Assembly: GCA_014706295.1 (NCBI GenBank)
Contig: JACSVZ010000011.1
Span: forward strand, 10,454,663-10,518,662
DNA from: Lycocorax pyrrhopterus obiensis
Taxonomy: Eukaryota; Chordata; Aves; Passeriformes; Paradisaeidae
Direction of reading: 5' to 3'
DNA length: 64,000 nucleotides
Shown: positions 28,501 to 40,600 of the stretch, one piece after another
Layout: each line of letters starts with the position of its first letter
How positions within the stretch are numbered: the stretch's first letter is position 1
Program-made: the position numbers and the translations under genes
Notes under the pieces: generated by a model
The model's database searches: none
The model's input: only the letters and a program-made list of their open reading frames with translations
Told to the model about the DNA's origin: nothing

Positions 28501-30000
28501 TTTTACACTATTCTCAGATCCATATTTAGAATTCTGACTTGTGTTTTCTCTATCCACTTGAGCTCACTGTTTGGTTTGTTTAGCGGTGTTCATCCACTCT
28601 TTATACTCACCAGTGACTCATTCCAGTTTGTTTTCTTTGCAAAGCAAGCAGTAAAATTCCAAAGTGGTAAATGACCTGGGTGAAAAACCCTTAAACTCCT
28701 TTTGATTTAATTACTAAAGCAAATTGGAAACACTTGCAGTCAGGCTTTTTGATGGCCTGCATAAAAATCTTCACTGTTTTCTTTCTGGCTTTTAAGTAAG
28801 TTAGTGTGAAAATTAGTCAACCAAGTTCCAGCCTACTTCTAATGCTGTTATATCAAGACATTTGTTTCTGTGTACATTTAAACTCATCTGGAAGACTTTG
28901 AAAGAGGCATCCTAGGTGCTTGTTTTTGTTCATTGTAATTTAATGGTAAACTGTAAACAATACATAATTCATTTTAGTGCAAATTATAGCTTTACATAAA
29001 GCTAAACTGGTTAGTGACAGGGCATCTTGTGGTAACAAGATAATGACCTGAGCAGGTTAGAACAGGCTGGGTCTTATCTTTTAAGAAGGATGAAATAATG
29101 TTATGACATTGTCAGCATATTGTCTAACATGCTGAGATGCTAGCAGCTCATTACTTATGTGCAACCCATCTGTCTGAGTAAACGACTGCAAGATTGGCCC
29201 TTCTAGGTGTACCTGTGCTGGCAAGACCGAGCACGCCGGCGGCCGCAGAGCAACAGGAGGTGTGTGCCTGAGGTGGGCCCACACACGCTTGCACAGGAAA
29301 GGTGAGACTGCATCTCAAGGGCGGGTGAGGTTCTGCTGCTGTTCTCAGCGCCAGAGCCTTCATTTGAACACTGAAAGCAAATTTGCTCAACCTACCCACA
29401 GTCATTGGAGATGGTAGATAGGTCTGCTTGGTCTTGGAAGATTTCCTGCTTTCCTCTGGCAAAGTGGAGCTTTGCCTCCATCCTCAGGCATACCTGTTAC
29501 CTTGTCAAAGATGAGGAAACTCCTTCTCACCAATCCACTGTGTTCTAGAAGGTGTGATGTTAAGTCCTGATGCTTTAGCCACTTAACCTGGCTCCTATCT
29601 ACACACTAAAACCTCAGAGCTGACTTTAGGGCTGTGACTCAGTTTCCATTTGACAACAGCTCCCAGTGATGAATGCACGATTCAGAGACACAGCTGCCTC
29701 CCAACTGCTTGCCCTTATGGCACAACTGGAAAGATTAATCCAGCATTTTACCAGTGGTTTAGGCTAATCTATTTGTTTGTAAAGTTGAGAGGCTGAGACA
29801 CCCCCTTCCACCCCACAGTGCACAGGTGCAATTGCTGTGGGAAGAGTGCAGCAGGCACCTGGTGGTAGAAACAGCTTCAGTGAGATTGTCTACAGCCCTC
29901 AGTGTCTGTTGTCTGCCTTACCCAGACCAGTGGGCTTTCCACGCAAAATGAAAAGAACAGTAAATCTCAGCCATCTCTGTGTCTTTCAAATGGATCAGAG
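25581..30000. other. Non-coding stretch
   Basis: No gene is supported. A small GC-rich patch at about 29215-29290 contains a GCGGCCGC octamer and several CpGs. Frames in it are short and overlap on both strands. The rest is AT-rich without recognised elements. Confidence 0.5.
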
Positions 30001-30022
30001 TGATATATAATTTCATATATCA
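30001..30022. repeat. Perfect 8-bp inverted repeat (hairpin)
   Basis: TGATATAT and ATATATCA flank a 6-nt loop AATTTC. The AT-only stem is probably a chance or microsatellite-derived palindrome. Confidence 0.7.
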
Positions 30023-33000
30023 AAGGACTCCACCAACTTTCCAGCCAAGCAGAACATCTATGCTCACAAGGTTGGCCTGAGTCTCTCTGGTGGGATATCA
30101 GACTTTCTACTTTGTTAAGAAACAGCCGTGAATAACACACAAAGACATATCATGGTGTCTTTTGTACTATGTTCATTTTTCCAGGGCCAGAGTCTCACTT
30201 AGCATTTTCCCCTTGAAATATTGCAGTCTGTAGGCTGCAGTCACAGGCATTTAGAGAAAGTTTAGTTGCATGGAGCTGCCCCATTTGTATCTAACATATG
30301 AACAATAACAACAGGATCTGTGTTTTGATTGCTTGTTAAGCAAAGTAAGCAGGTGAAGTGCTCAGAAAGAAAACTGATAAACTTCTTGCTTTGCTTGCAG
30401 AGCGTCACATGTATGTTAGATCTATTTCTGATTAAAACTCTTGTTAAACTGAGGATCAAAAAGAAAGCTCGACGCCTCATTTAGCTCTTTTCATGACTGG
30501 ATTAGCCTAAATAGAACAACTTGTCTATATGGGAAAAGCACAGACACTTAATTTCAAAGATATTTTCCTATCTAGGCAGAGAAGTTGTGAGTTGAGTATT
30601 TAAATCAGGAGGAAAATGTTTTATTTGTTTGCAGTTGTGAAAATTAAAAAGTTATTGGGTGAAATCTTGACCCCACCAAAGTCAGTAAAAGTTTTTCCAT
30701 GGTTTTCAGTGAAGCCTAAAACATTTTCTATTGATATTTGAGGTGAAAAAAAAGTCAACAACTTTTGCAGGTTATATTGTTACTTATTTAAAATGGAATC
30801 ACTGGTTGCACATTTATGAACTAATACTGTATTAACAGAAGCCTTCCTAAGTATATATTAATCTGTGCAGTTTACTAAAAGCTTTCAATATATCTGGATT
30901 GCTTTTAATTAATAGATTAGAAGACAGGTAATTAATGTGTTAAACGAAATGGAATTTTGTTGGTTTTCCTCTCAATGCCATGATTTGTGTCTTCTTTTTT
31001 TTCCTCATTGCAAGTGTTCAGCACTTTTGCCACTTAAATGCACAAGCAGACAGGGAACAGTCTGCAGCCATACTGGAAAACAAGCCTGGATCCTTCAGGC
31101 TTTCAGTCTGATTCCCCCCTGCTTCTCCTGTGTTTCTGAATACGGGCAATGGAAGAGCCCTTCTCCGGGGTGCTGAGCCTGGGCTCTCCTGCAGACCCAG
31201 ATATTAGCATGATGACAAGTAAGCAAGGTAGGCTTGGACCCTTGGGATTACAGCCTGACTAGGGGCTGAGGGTGTGGAGGAAATGTCTACAAAGGCTGCA
31301 GAAAGGGAGTAGAGTCTCAGTGAAGCTGGGAAGCTGCAATAGTCCCGGATGACAGGATTTGGGCCTGGCAGGCTAATTATTCAGCTCTGCAACACTCACA
31401 GCCTAACCATGAACATCATATGAACTTTGATGTTTTTAATGTTGTCCATGGCTGGGCTGTAGTCTGCAGGACTGACCCTTTTACGCTCTCACAGGTCTTT
31501 TTTTTCCTGACAGTTTTATGGGCATAAATAGATAAAAGTCTTCATCTTAGGAAAAGCATGTATTTAGGAATTTTAAAATACTAATTTCATGTTGCCCTCG
31601 AGCATTTTCTGCAAATGTTAGCATGCACATACTATTTCTGGTGATTAAAGCAGAGTATTTTGACTTTAAAGTGGCATCTTCTGAATAAATGTGTCTTCAA
31701 ATGATTTATGCATGCCATTAGGATTTAGTGCTGGTAGTTGTCCTGGGAAGCCTGATCTGGTCTTTCAAGAGTTGCCTTAGCTTTATCAGTCCATTTACAT
31801 GTGGTCATATTTCAACCTCCAGGAGCTTTAAAATGTTTAGTACACAGAACACAAATTTAAGCCTGTGTTTGTTTTTATTGGTGGAACCTCTTTCCTTTCT
31901 TCAACATTCTCAAATGTTCCCTGGTTTAAGTAGAGTTATCTAAGGTAATCCACTCTTGCCCTTACCAGGGATATTCCACTTTGTTCATAAGCACATAACA
32001 TAACTCAAGTCCCCTGTGATTTCATTGTGAAATTAAAACCCAGACACTCATCCAGATGTCTTAGAAGATAAGGGCAGACCTAATCCGTGTGTCACAGAGG
32101 ACTTGAGGAGCAGGAATTCACCTATACATCATCACGTTGTTATTAGCCTGGACCATGGCAAGCCCAACACAAACATTTTCCACAGGGCTTGCATTCAGGC
32201 TTGGCAGTGTTAAGAAAATACCCTCCAGCAATGTGTTATTTTAGGTTGAAACAAAAGTAGACATGAATGGCAAGAGGAACAGAGAAGTATTGTTTTTATT
32301 TTCAATGTGAACCCATAACTTGTGTTAAATGAAAATCTAACCAACTAAGATGTAAATACCATCGTGTTCAAATGAGCTATCAAATATCAACACATTTATT
32401 TTGTGATGGAGCACTGATGCTTGTCTTAGGCACTGTGGGAAGGGCAATTTAGATAGTAGAAGCCAAAAGCTTTATCTGATTAAGACTGATATGATGATTG
32501 ATTTTGACAGAGAGAAATCAGTTCCATTGCAAAAAAAGAAGGCAACAAAAACATTGTGCATTTTTCATTAATATGAATGGTGGCACTGAAATTAGAAACA
32601 AAATGTGGGCTTCTGAAAGAGGCAAAACCTTGCCCCTGTCTTTTGCAGTTCTGCCACAGGAGTCACCCCCAAAGCTTCCACAATTATTTAAAAAAATCCT
32701 AGGGTAAGGATGAGAACCTGCAGGAGGTGACCTACCCTGCACAGCCTCCCTTTTCTGTCTGTTCCTGCCCTCCCTTGCTGTTTCTCCATCTTGCCCTGGG
32801 AGCACTCCCAAAATTGTGTAGAGGGATGCTACAGGATAGCAAGGAGCAGAGCTTTTGATTAAAGCAGTAAACTGGGAGTTAGCTGGTTTGGATTCAGCTC
32901 CTGCCTGTGCCACAGATGTTCTGCAGAGCCAGCCATGGCATGCTCTGTTTTTGACAAAATTCATCCTGTGCCGAGAGCCAGCGAGAGCCTTAGATGCCAT

Positions 33001-34709
33001 CTCATGCTGGGAGAAAAACAAGGCTCACCCACTGGTTGAACATTATACAAGTATATTTAGGAAACCCTGATGGCATGTAAGCTTTGTGGTGTCCTTCAGC
33101 AGAGGGCTGAACCTCCTGTTTATAGTCAATGCCTCAGTGCTCCCTCCCGCCAAGCAGGAAAACTGCAAGGTTTTTCACATGAACGTTTGTGAAATGCTAC
33201 TGTGATGTAAGGGACCCTTAAGTGCGTGCCTAGTAGAAGGAAAGCCTACCGCTTTCAAGCAAGCTGCCCAGAGTTTTTGCACTAATTGAATAGGTGGAGT
33301 CTCACAAGTGTGAAAAAGTGCCCTGGAAAAATCTTCAGAAACAAAGAAAAATCTGTAATAACAAACTCTGAGGGTTGTTATTTTGCTGGGTTGTTGTTTT
33401 TTTTTTTAATATGAATATTAACAGTAAATTCATGCAAATGTATTCATGAAAATCAAGACTAGAAGAAAGGGATCCAGGCAGGACAGACAAACACTTTCTA
33501 AAATGGAATGTGGCTTTGATTTTTTTGTTTTGGGAAGTGATCCAGGTTACCCTAACAGAAAGCAGAGACACTTTGTGGCTGGGGTCTCTTTGTGCACAAT
33601 GCAATGGCAAAGCAGTTCAAGACCAGTTCATCTGTGTGAAAATATGACCCTTATGAATCTGGAGGTCAATGAAACCACTGTTGAACTGCTTAGGGCATGC
33701 TGGTCGCTGCTTTGGGGTCATTTTGATTTATGTGCTTGGATTTTCCACTTCCAGAAGAATAAAATATGGGGAACTGTCTCTTACTTAGCGCTCATTTTTT
33801 GTTGGCAACATGCATTTTTTTCAGAAATATGCATTATATGAAAAAGTCTAATAAATTTAATATAAGCATATAAAGTGACATTTTTATGAAAGATGAATGT
33901 ATTCACAGTGATAATTAGAAAAAAAAACCCTTAAAAGCATAGCTTTTGATTTCTTTTCTTTTTTGTTTCTTTTAAGCAATATACAAGCTTTCCTCTTCTC
34001 TGACATTTAAACATTGTGGTTTAAGTGTTTAACAGTTTTTGGAGATTTATTTCAACGTGAAGGATGAAATTGATAATAACACCATTTAATGGATGGGATT
34101 GTTGAGGCAGAATCAGCTAAAGGAAATGTGTAGCAAACCAGAAAGTTAATAATTATTTACCTCCCTAACTCCTATCCAGCTTCAAAAGTAGAATGAATGG
34201 AAGCTTTAATGTGCTTTCTTAGTACAAAAATGGCAACTGCTTCCCTGCTGAGATGTCTTGAAAGTGTTGCCACAGATGGCAACCACTCCACAGAGAATTT
34301 GACCTTCAACACGTCTTGAAGTCTGGTGGGGCCTTCATGATGGCTCTGGGCACCAGCGCTGGAATGCCTTCCTGTGCATTCCACTGGCAGAAATTGGTAC
34401 CAAACAGCTTCCCACTGTACAGCTTGGCATGGTAGGGAAGTGGGGATCCAGGGCTCTGGTGGAGGAATCGGGGCACTGCACACCCTGCCTCTGACACGAG
34501 GGAGATGAGGCAAAATATCATCCCAGCTGACACCAAAATTTTTTCTCTCTTGATCTCTTTGCATTATTAATTTCAGTGAGATTAACACAGGGGGCATCTG
34601 AGTCAACTTACCTAGATTTTTTTTTCTGGTTTTCTGTCAGATGTTTAACAGTTCTGGCTTCAGTGTCACTTGTTCCATTGGTGGATAAACAGTGTTCCCC
34701 ATACTAGTT
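30023..34709. other. Non-coding stretch
   Basis: No gene is supported. The longest frame (32518-33021, - strand, 167 codons) ends in a lysine/leucine-poor tail read from AT-rich DNA and overlaps + strand frames; it has no recognisable domain. A T11 run lies at 33397-33407. A consensus minus-strand donor (GTAAGT) occurs near 34605-34610 without an open reading frame before it. Confidence 0.5.
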
Positions 34710-34758
34710 GCTATTCTAAGTACTTCTATCAACAGCTATTCTAATACTTCTATCAAAG
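34710..34758. repeat. Two-copy tandem duplication of about 24-25 bp
   Basis: Copies at 34710-34734 and 34735-34758 share GCTATTCTAA, TACTTCTATCAA and differ by a small indel and a terminal base. It is a recent-looking slippage duplication. Confidence 0.85.
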
Positions 34759-37578
34759 TCCTGCATTTGTCCTGTAGGACTCTCTAACCCCTTGAAACTT
34801 TAAAAAAAAAAGCCTGTTAAAGAAGGTCGCTGCCACCTGCTTTGCATGTGACTGCTGAGAGCCAGCAGACAGCACCAGACACTGATGAGGCCTTGAAGCT
34901 TGGGGCTCAGGAACCACTGCTCAGTCTGTCAAAAAGTCCATTTTTATTAATGCTGATGAAATTTTGCCTTGTTTTTTCCTCTATCCCTGTGATTAAGTAC
35001 ATTTAAAATATACCTGTGCCTTGACTTGTTTTGTCCTGTGAGTGTTAGTTCAATTAAATTTGTGGCTACAAGGGAAAATATGTGTTATTTATGGAGTATG
35101 GGGAGAACAGGGGTAAATACTGCAGAAGTGTAACGTATTTCTTTGTTATTAGTACTTTGTTTCAGACAAACTGTTTAGTCAGGGCTGTAGAAGAGTTCAG
35201 AAGGCATGAATGAGTGGGTGAGAAAATATGAAAAGTCACTTTGTTCAGATACATACACAATATCACTGAATCTTCCTTTATTCAACCTCCATATCAGTTA
35301 AGTAATGAAGTTTGAACATGAGTAAACAACACATTTGTGACTGTACTGTAACCTCACCATTGTATTTCTTGTCCCATTTGCTCGGGAGTGTTACAAAACC
35401 CAAAACACTGGCTTTTGTTCGGTCTACGAAAAAACGTGGGGCTGGAGAGGCCACAATTATAAAATGTTCAACGTGCTTCTCACTACTTGTTCCTTGGAGT
35501 AACCGCTTCACAAGCCTTCTCTATCAAGACATCTTAAAGGCTGTTTAATACTTTCTTAGTTGTCATTTCTGTCAGCACTCAGCACTGTGAAGAGTTGCTG
35601 AACTAAACCATATTAGCAGGTCTTTACAATTATTTGTAAATGCTGGGATACTCAGAAGATTATTGCACTGGTACATTGCCTTTGGTGCCTGAGGGGAGCA
35701 CAAATTATATCTTATCTGCAGGAACGGCACTGAGGAGCCGTCTTATGAGATCCTGTGGTGCTCAACCCACTTCCAATCCCATCACTGGGATTGTCAGGGT
35801 ACAATTTATATCAGTGAGCAGGATAGACACAGCCTCTAACATTAGTGTTTCACATGAATCTAATGCATGGGAAATGGATTTTTTTTTCTTAAATGGATAA
35901 AAATATCTTCTCATCTGAGACCTTAAACTGATGACATTTCAGAATTCCGTTTCGAGAGATGGAAAAGCAGATGATCTGTGTTTTTAAAAACTCTATTGAT
36001 GGCTGATGTTTCTTGCCTGTAGAGTTTGTTGAAGTACTACTGACACAAAGCACTTTGAACTTTTGGCTATATATCTGACTCCATGAAGGTTTGTCTATAA
36101 TTGTCTATATTTAAAGAAAACTACCATTTTATGAAACACATTAGTTCGAGGTTGTCAGGACTGTACCTGGAAGTTACATTCCTAAAATTGAAAGAAATGG
36201 TCCAGTTTTCGAAAGCACTGAGCAACGTCTGTGTGCCATGGAAATTGTCCAGGATTTAAAGCTCTGTGAAAAGGTCAGGCTGGTTGTTTTGTAACCTAAA
36301 TTTAAGCTCCTATGTACTAAAAATGCCAAGGAGTAAATAACTCATATCATAAGCCGGTTCTGTTAAGAGACTTACTTTTAACAACTGCTTAATTGAAAGC
36401 AAAGCTTATTTTCAGTACGATAGGAGCATATTTATAGTTGTGGTTGTGCCATCTTGTAATTTGCAGCTTGAAAGGAAGTCAATTGTTGGATAACTCTACT
36501 GGCCAGTGAGCCATTTCCCCTGGCTCCTAAAGTAGAAATTAAAATTTGTTTTATTCTTTATACTTATAGCTGTTCTTATTTATTGTCTATCTGCTGCTGG
36601 GAGCTGCTGAGTGACCTGCTGGTGTGCCCTATGGATCTGGCTGTGGGAAAGACTGGCTTTTGTTAAACACTCTCAGCTCTTCCGTACCAGGGGCAGTGCA
36701 ACAGGAGGCTATGGGGAGCTTCCATCCGACCATACCATGAGAAATTCCAATACTGTGTGCATTGCCTGTGGTGGAGGCTGGAAATTTAGGGCATTATCTC
36801 ACCAAAGATTCACTGATACAGGCTTTGCTCGAGACTGCAGGTCCTTCCTAATTCATTCTAAGGGGAGCATGAAGAGCTTCCTACCCATAACAGGAGTGAA
36901 ATCCTGCCTTGCTCCGGCTTGGGCTTTTGCCGTGGCGTTGGGTGACAGCAGATTTCATCACTGGGTGGTGTATCCTGACATGGGTGGGAGAGAGTGTGAG
37001 CTGAGCTGGAGAACAGGAACCATGAGCAGGGCAGCAACCTGGAGGCTCTCAGGTGTTGTAGAGAGAGAAGCACCTGGGTGGGAGTGGAGACAGGGACAAT
37101 CATTTCTTCAATCAAATGCTGCCTAAAAAAGGGTCCTTTGAGTGGCAAAAGGGTTTTAATATGTGACCTCCAATTTTCTGTCTATATTTGCTTGTGTTTG
37201 GGTCTGTTTATTTATACTTTATCCTGTGAAGTACGGTAGAGGATGATGGTTTGTTCTCAGTCAGGGCAATTACTGTTAAAATACAGAATCAGAGTGTAAT
37301 TCACAATGGAAGTGACCTTGGCAGAACTGCTCCTTTTGGAGCAGAAATGGATGTCAGACCAAGCTGCTCAGAGCTTGATCCAGTGGGGCCATGCAAACCT
37401 CGAGAAATGGGGACTTCACAGCCTCCTGAGGGACCCTGTACCCTGCCTGGATGGCCTCTGGGAATAAGAAGCATGTCCTGGCTGGGCATGCTGGCTGTGC
37501 TGGTTGCAGCCAGTGCTGGTGGTTTCAGATCCCTTTGCCTGTGGCCATTTGAGAGCGCCCTCTGTTCAGTTACTGTCA
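34759..37578. other. Non-coding stretch
   Basis: No gene is supported. The + strand frame at 36611-37126 (171 codons) has no recognisable domain and overlaps a minus-strand frame. A 7-bp hairpin (AATCCCA/TGGGATT, 4-nt loop) lies at 35775-35792. Confidence 0.5.
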
Positions 37579-37603
37579 CATAAAGTCAAGTACTGACTTT
37601 ATG
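37579..37603. repeat. Perfect 10-bp inverted repeat (hairpin)
   Basis: CATAAAGTCA (37579-37588) and TGACTTTATG (37594-37603) are exact reverse complements around a 5-nt loop AGTAC. No T-rich tail or known small RNA is attached. It is too short for a typical miRNA precursor. Confidence 0.85.
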
Positions 37604-40600
37604 ACCATCATCCTCAGAAAGAGTGTACGGCTTTTGAGTTTCTCTTCTTTTCCATTTACCCAGAGGAGACTTTCCCAAATTTTCTGAACCAGAAGTAGAC
37701 GTGTCACCCCAAGGCCAGGGCTGAAGAACACCAGCCGTCCTGAGACTGTGTGATTTGGCACGGTTGGCCCCACACTGGCACTTGATCCCGTTGGATCAAT
37801 TCTTGCCAGGTCTACAGGGTCTTTCCAGCCACGGTGTCATGGCTTTTGTGTCCTGTTTAATTTTTGTCTCTCAGAATTGTCGAGTTTGCCCACTGAAAAT
37901 TTCTGTGTTTAATGTTTTCTGTAAACTCCTGAGCTCCTAGTGTCATATGAGAAGCTTAGATATTAACAAATGTTTTCAGGCTTCAGAGGGGTAGAAAAAA
38001 GCTTCTGAGTGTGAATTTGAAATGCAAACTTCACAAACAAATGCAATGAACCTTTACATTCATTGAGCTTTAATATCTCCTGGTTTTCTAGGACACTTCT
38101 GACTTGTGACTATTGGAGGTTGGCAGCACTGCTGCTGACTCTCTGTGCAATGAGACTGTATTTATGTTGCTTGGTTTGATACATTCCTGGGAGACTTACT
38201 TCTACTCTCTGTGCATTTAGCTACAGCCTGGGCAAAGCAGGAGAATCTATTTTTTGTTTTATGGTTCTTCTTTCCCCTCACTTTAGCTTCACCCTTTCTA
38301 CCTTTTAGGATAACGATCTGACTATTATTCTGAAACATATGTTCAGTGCTGAGTATAATTATTGCTGTTAAGTTGTATAAATCACTGAATAAGTGTGTAC
38401 AAATTGACACTGGATGAACTGGAGGGATATTCTGACAGTAGCATGTAAAGAATTTGAAGGAAAATCAGAACGTAATATTTTTGATTCTGCATGCATTTTG
38501 TGATTCTTTGCACATACATTTCTTTTTTTCTAAATTTTTTTCTGGGGTCGCACATATGTGGCCTCCTCTTGAAAGTAGAGGAGGAATTTAAAGCTTTCTG
38601 TGAATTTTAAAAACAAAGAAGTTTTTACTTATATCATGAAAGATCTTCATTAGAGCTGTTATGGAAAGTAACAGGAGACTGAGGTTGATCTCCGAAGTCA
38701 ATGGTGTCAAAGCCAATGAGGTGGTCATCAGTTTTGTCAGAGGACACAATTTTACTGACTTCTACTTAAACTTTTCATTTCTCATTCATAGGAAGATATG
38801 TTCTGATTTCTGGATCCTGGCCAAAGACTCTGAAGTCTTGTAAATTCTATTTTACAGGTTTTCTGAAAGAGGAAAGACAAGAACTCTTTTCTCCAATGAG
38901 GTAAAATTATGACTCCAATACCGGTAAAATGATCCTTGAAGTGTTTTCCTTCACATGCACAGAAATCACTTAAGTATAAGGCATCAAAGAACCACACCTG
39001 AGAGATTTAAGGTGATTTTATTGTTTGTGCTATGCTGGAATTTTTTTGTTTCAGAAGTGTTTGTCTTATAGCGCACAGTTGAAGTGACCCTCTTAAACCT
39101 ACCATTAAAACTTGAAACGACATAAGCCTGAATCATGCAAGCAAAAGGCCATTACCTCGAATTTGTGTGCTTGAGTCTCTTGGCACAGGCAGAACTCACA
39201 GAAAATAGTTTCAGTCACTAGAAATGTTCACAAATACTACAAGTGTGTCATTGTAGACCACAGTCTGAACATGTCTTCTCTCCTACCCAACAGTAGACTC
39301 ATATTGGAACAGGTCCAATGCTTTAATGAATTACAAACCTGTAAAATATTTCCTTCTCTTTAGCTGTGGTAACTGTTCTTTAACCTGGCAACAAGACTAG
39401 GTACAAATAAGCCCTTGAGGCTGACTCGTGGGCAAGTCCGCTGTGTGTGGAAACAGGGGCTGTGCCACGGAGCCAGTCACTGTTCCTCGGCCACGTACCA
39501 GAACGTGGTGCCAAAGGATGGGGAGGACCCCATGGCTGTGCTTGACACCAAGCACACGTGTGGGAGCTTCTTGCTAGAGCAGGTGGGCAAGAATAGCCTC
39601 AGCTGGGAGCAGGGGAGAGGGCTCAGGCAGAGAAAGGCATTCCTGGCACTTCAGCTCCTGCGCTGCACAGGGAGAGCAGTGCCAAACAACACATGCACTA
39701 TTGGCATCTACAATTACTTCTACTTCTGTAAGTCAGGAACCATTTCTCTGAAGCCAATTGCACCTCATTAACATTAAACTGATGTGAATAGAAGGCAACT
39801 GGGACATATATGTTTCCATACCTTTATACCATCAGGTCTGATTCTACTTTTGTTCACACCAGTTTGATATTGATACAGCTCCTCTGGCTTTCATGACATG
39901 AATCTGTGTTCAACCTGGGTCAACAAGATCTCAATCAGCTTCATTTACTCCAAAAATTGTGTGCCTAGAGCTGCTGGGAAAGGATGGTTCTGTAAGAGAA
40001 TAGAAGATGGGAAGTGAAAATAGGAAAGAGATCAAGAAACAGCTCAAGGATGGAGCTTTACACTTTTTGTCTTTGTCTACAGTTTGTTGCCTTTGCCAGT
40101 GAAAAATGGGAGAGATGAAAGAACGGAATGTCTCTTGAGTTAGAGGTTGTCTTCAGGCTGAGCAAAGCCCTATGGTAGAAGAATGTTAGTCCTCCCTCCT
40201 TTCCTTATTTCGGCTGTTCTTTGTGTTGGGAAAAAAACCCCACGTCTTTGTTTTTTTCCAATACAAAATAGGAAAGGACTACAGGGAAACAGAGCAGATT
40301 ATTTTTTCCAGTTTGCCTTAGGGTTTCCTGGAATTTTTGCTACTGTACATTTATTTAAAGTAACCCTATCTGTTTAAATACATGCTGATCTTTGGTTGCT
40401 CTGAGATCAGAATGAGCCCCGAAGAATGCCTTTTGCTCGCAGTCATTTCTGTATTGTCAGTCCTTCCCCGGTGCCCCCCGCCACGCTGACCTTCGGGGTA
40501 TCAGGTGACAGCAGGATAAACTGCAACACATGTGGGCTGGGCAGGCAGCGAGTTATGATCTGAACCAACACAGAAATTGGGATCTGTTGTCAATCTCCTC

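Noticed and set aside
34560..34660. Consensus minus-strand donor GTAAGT near 34605-34610
   Set aside because: The bases before it have no sensible open frame or acceptor.
39950..40040. Very good minus-strand polypyrimidine tract ending in ACAG near 39990
   Set aside because: All frames after it close within about 20 codons and no usable donor is present.
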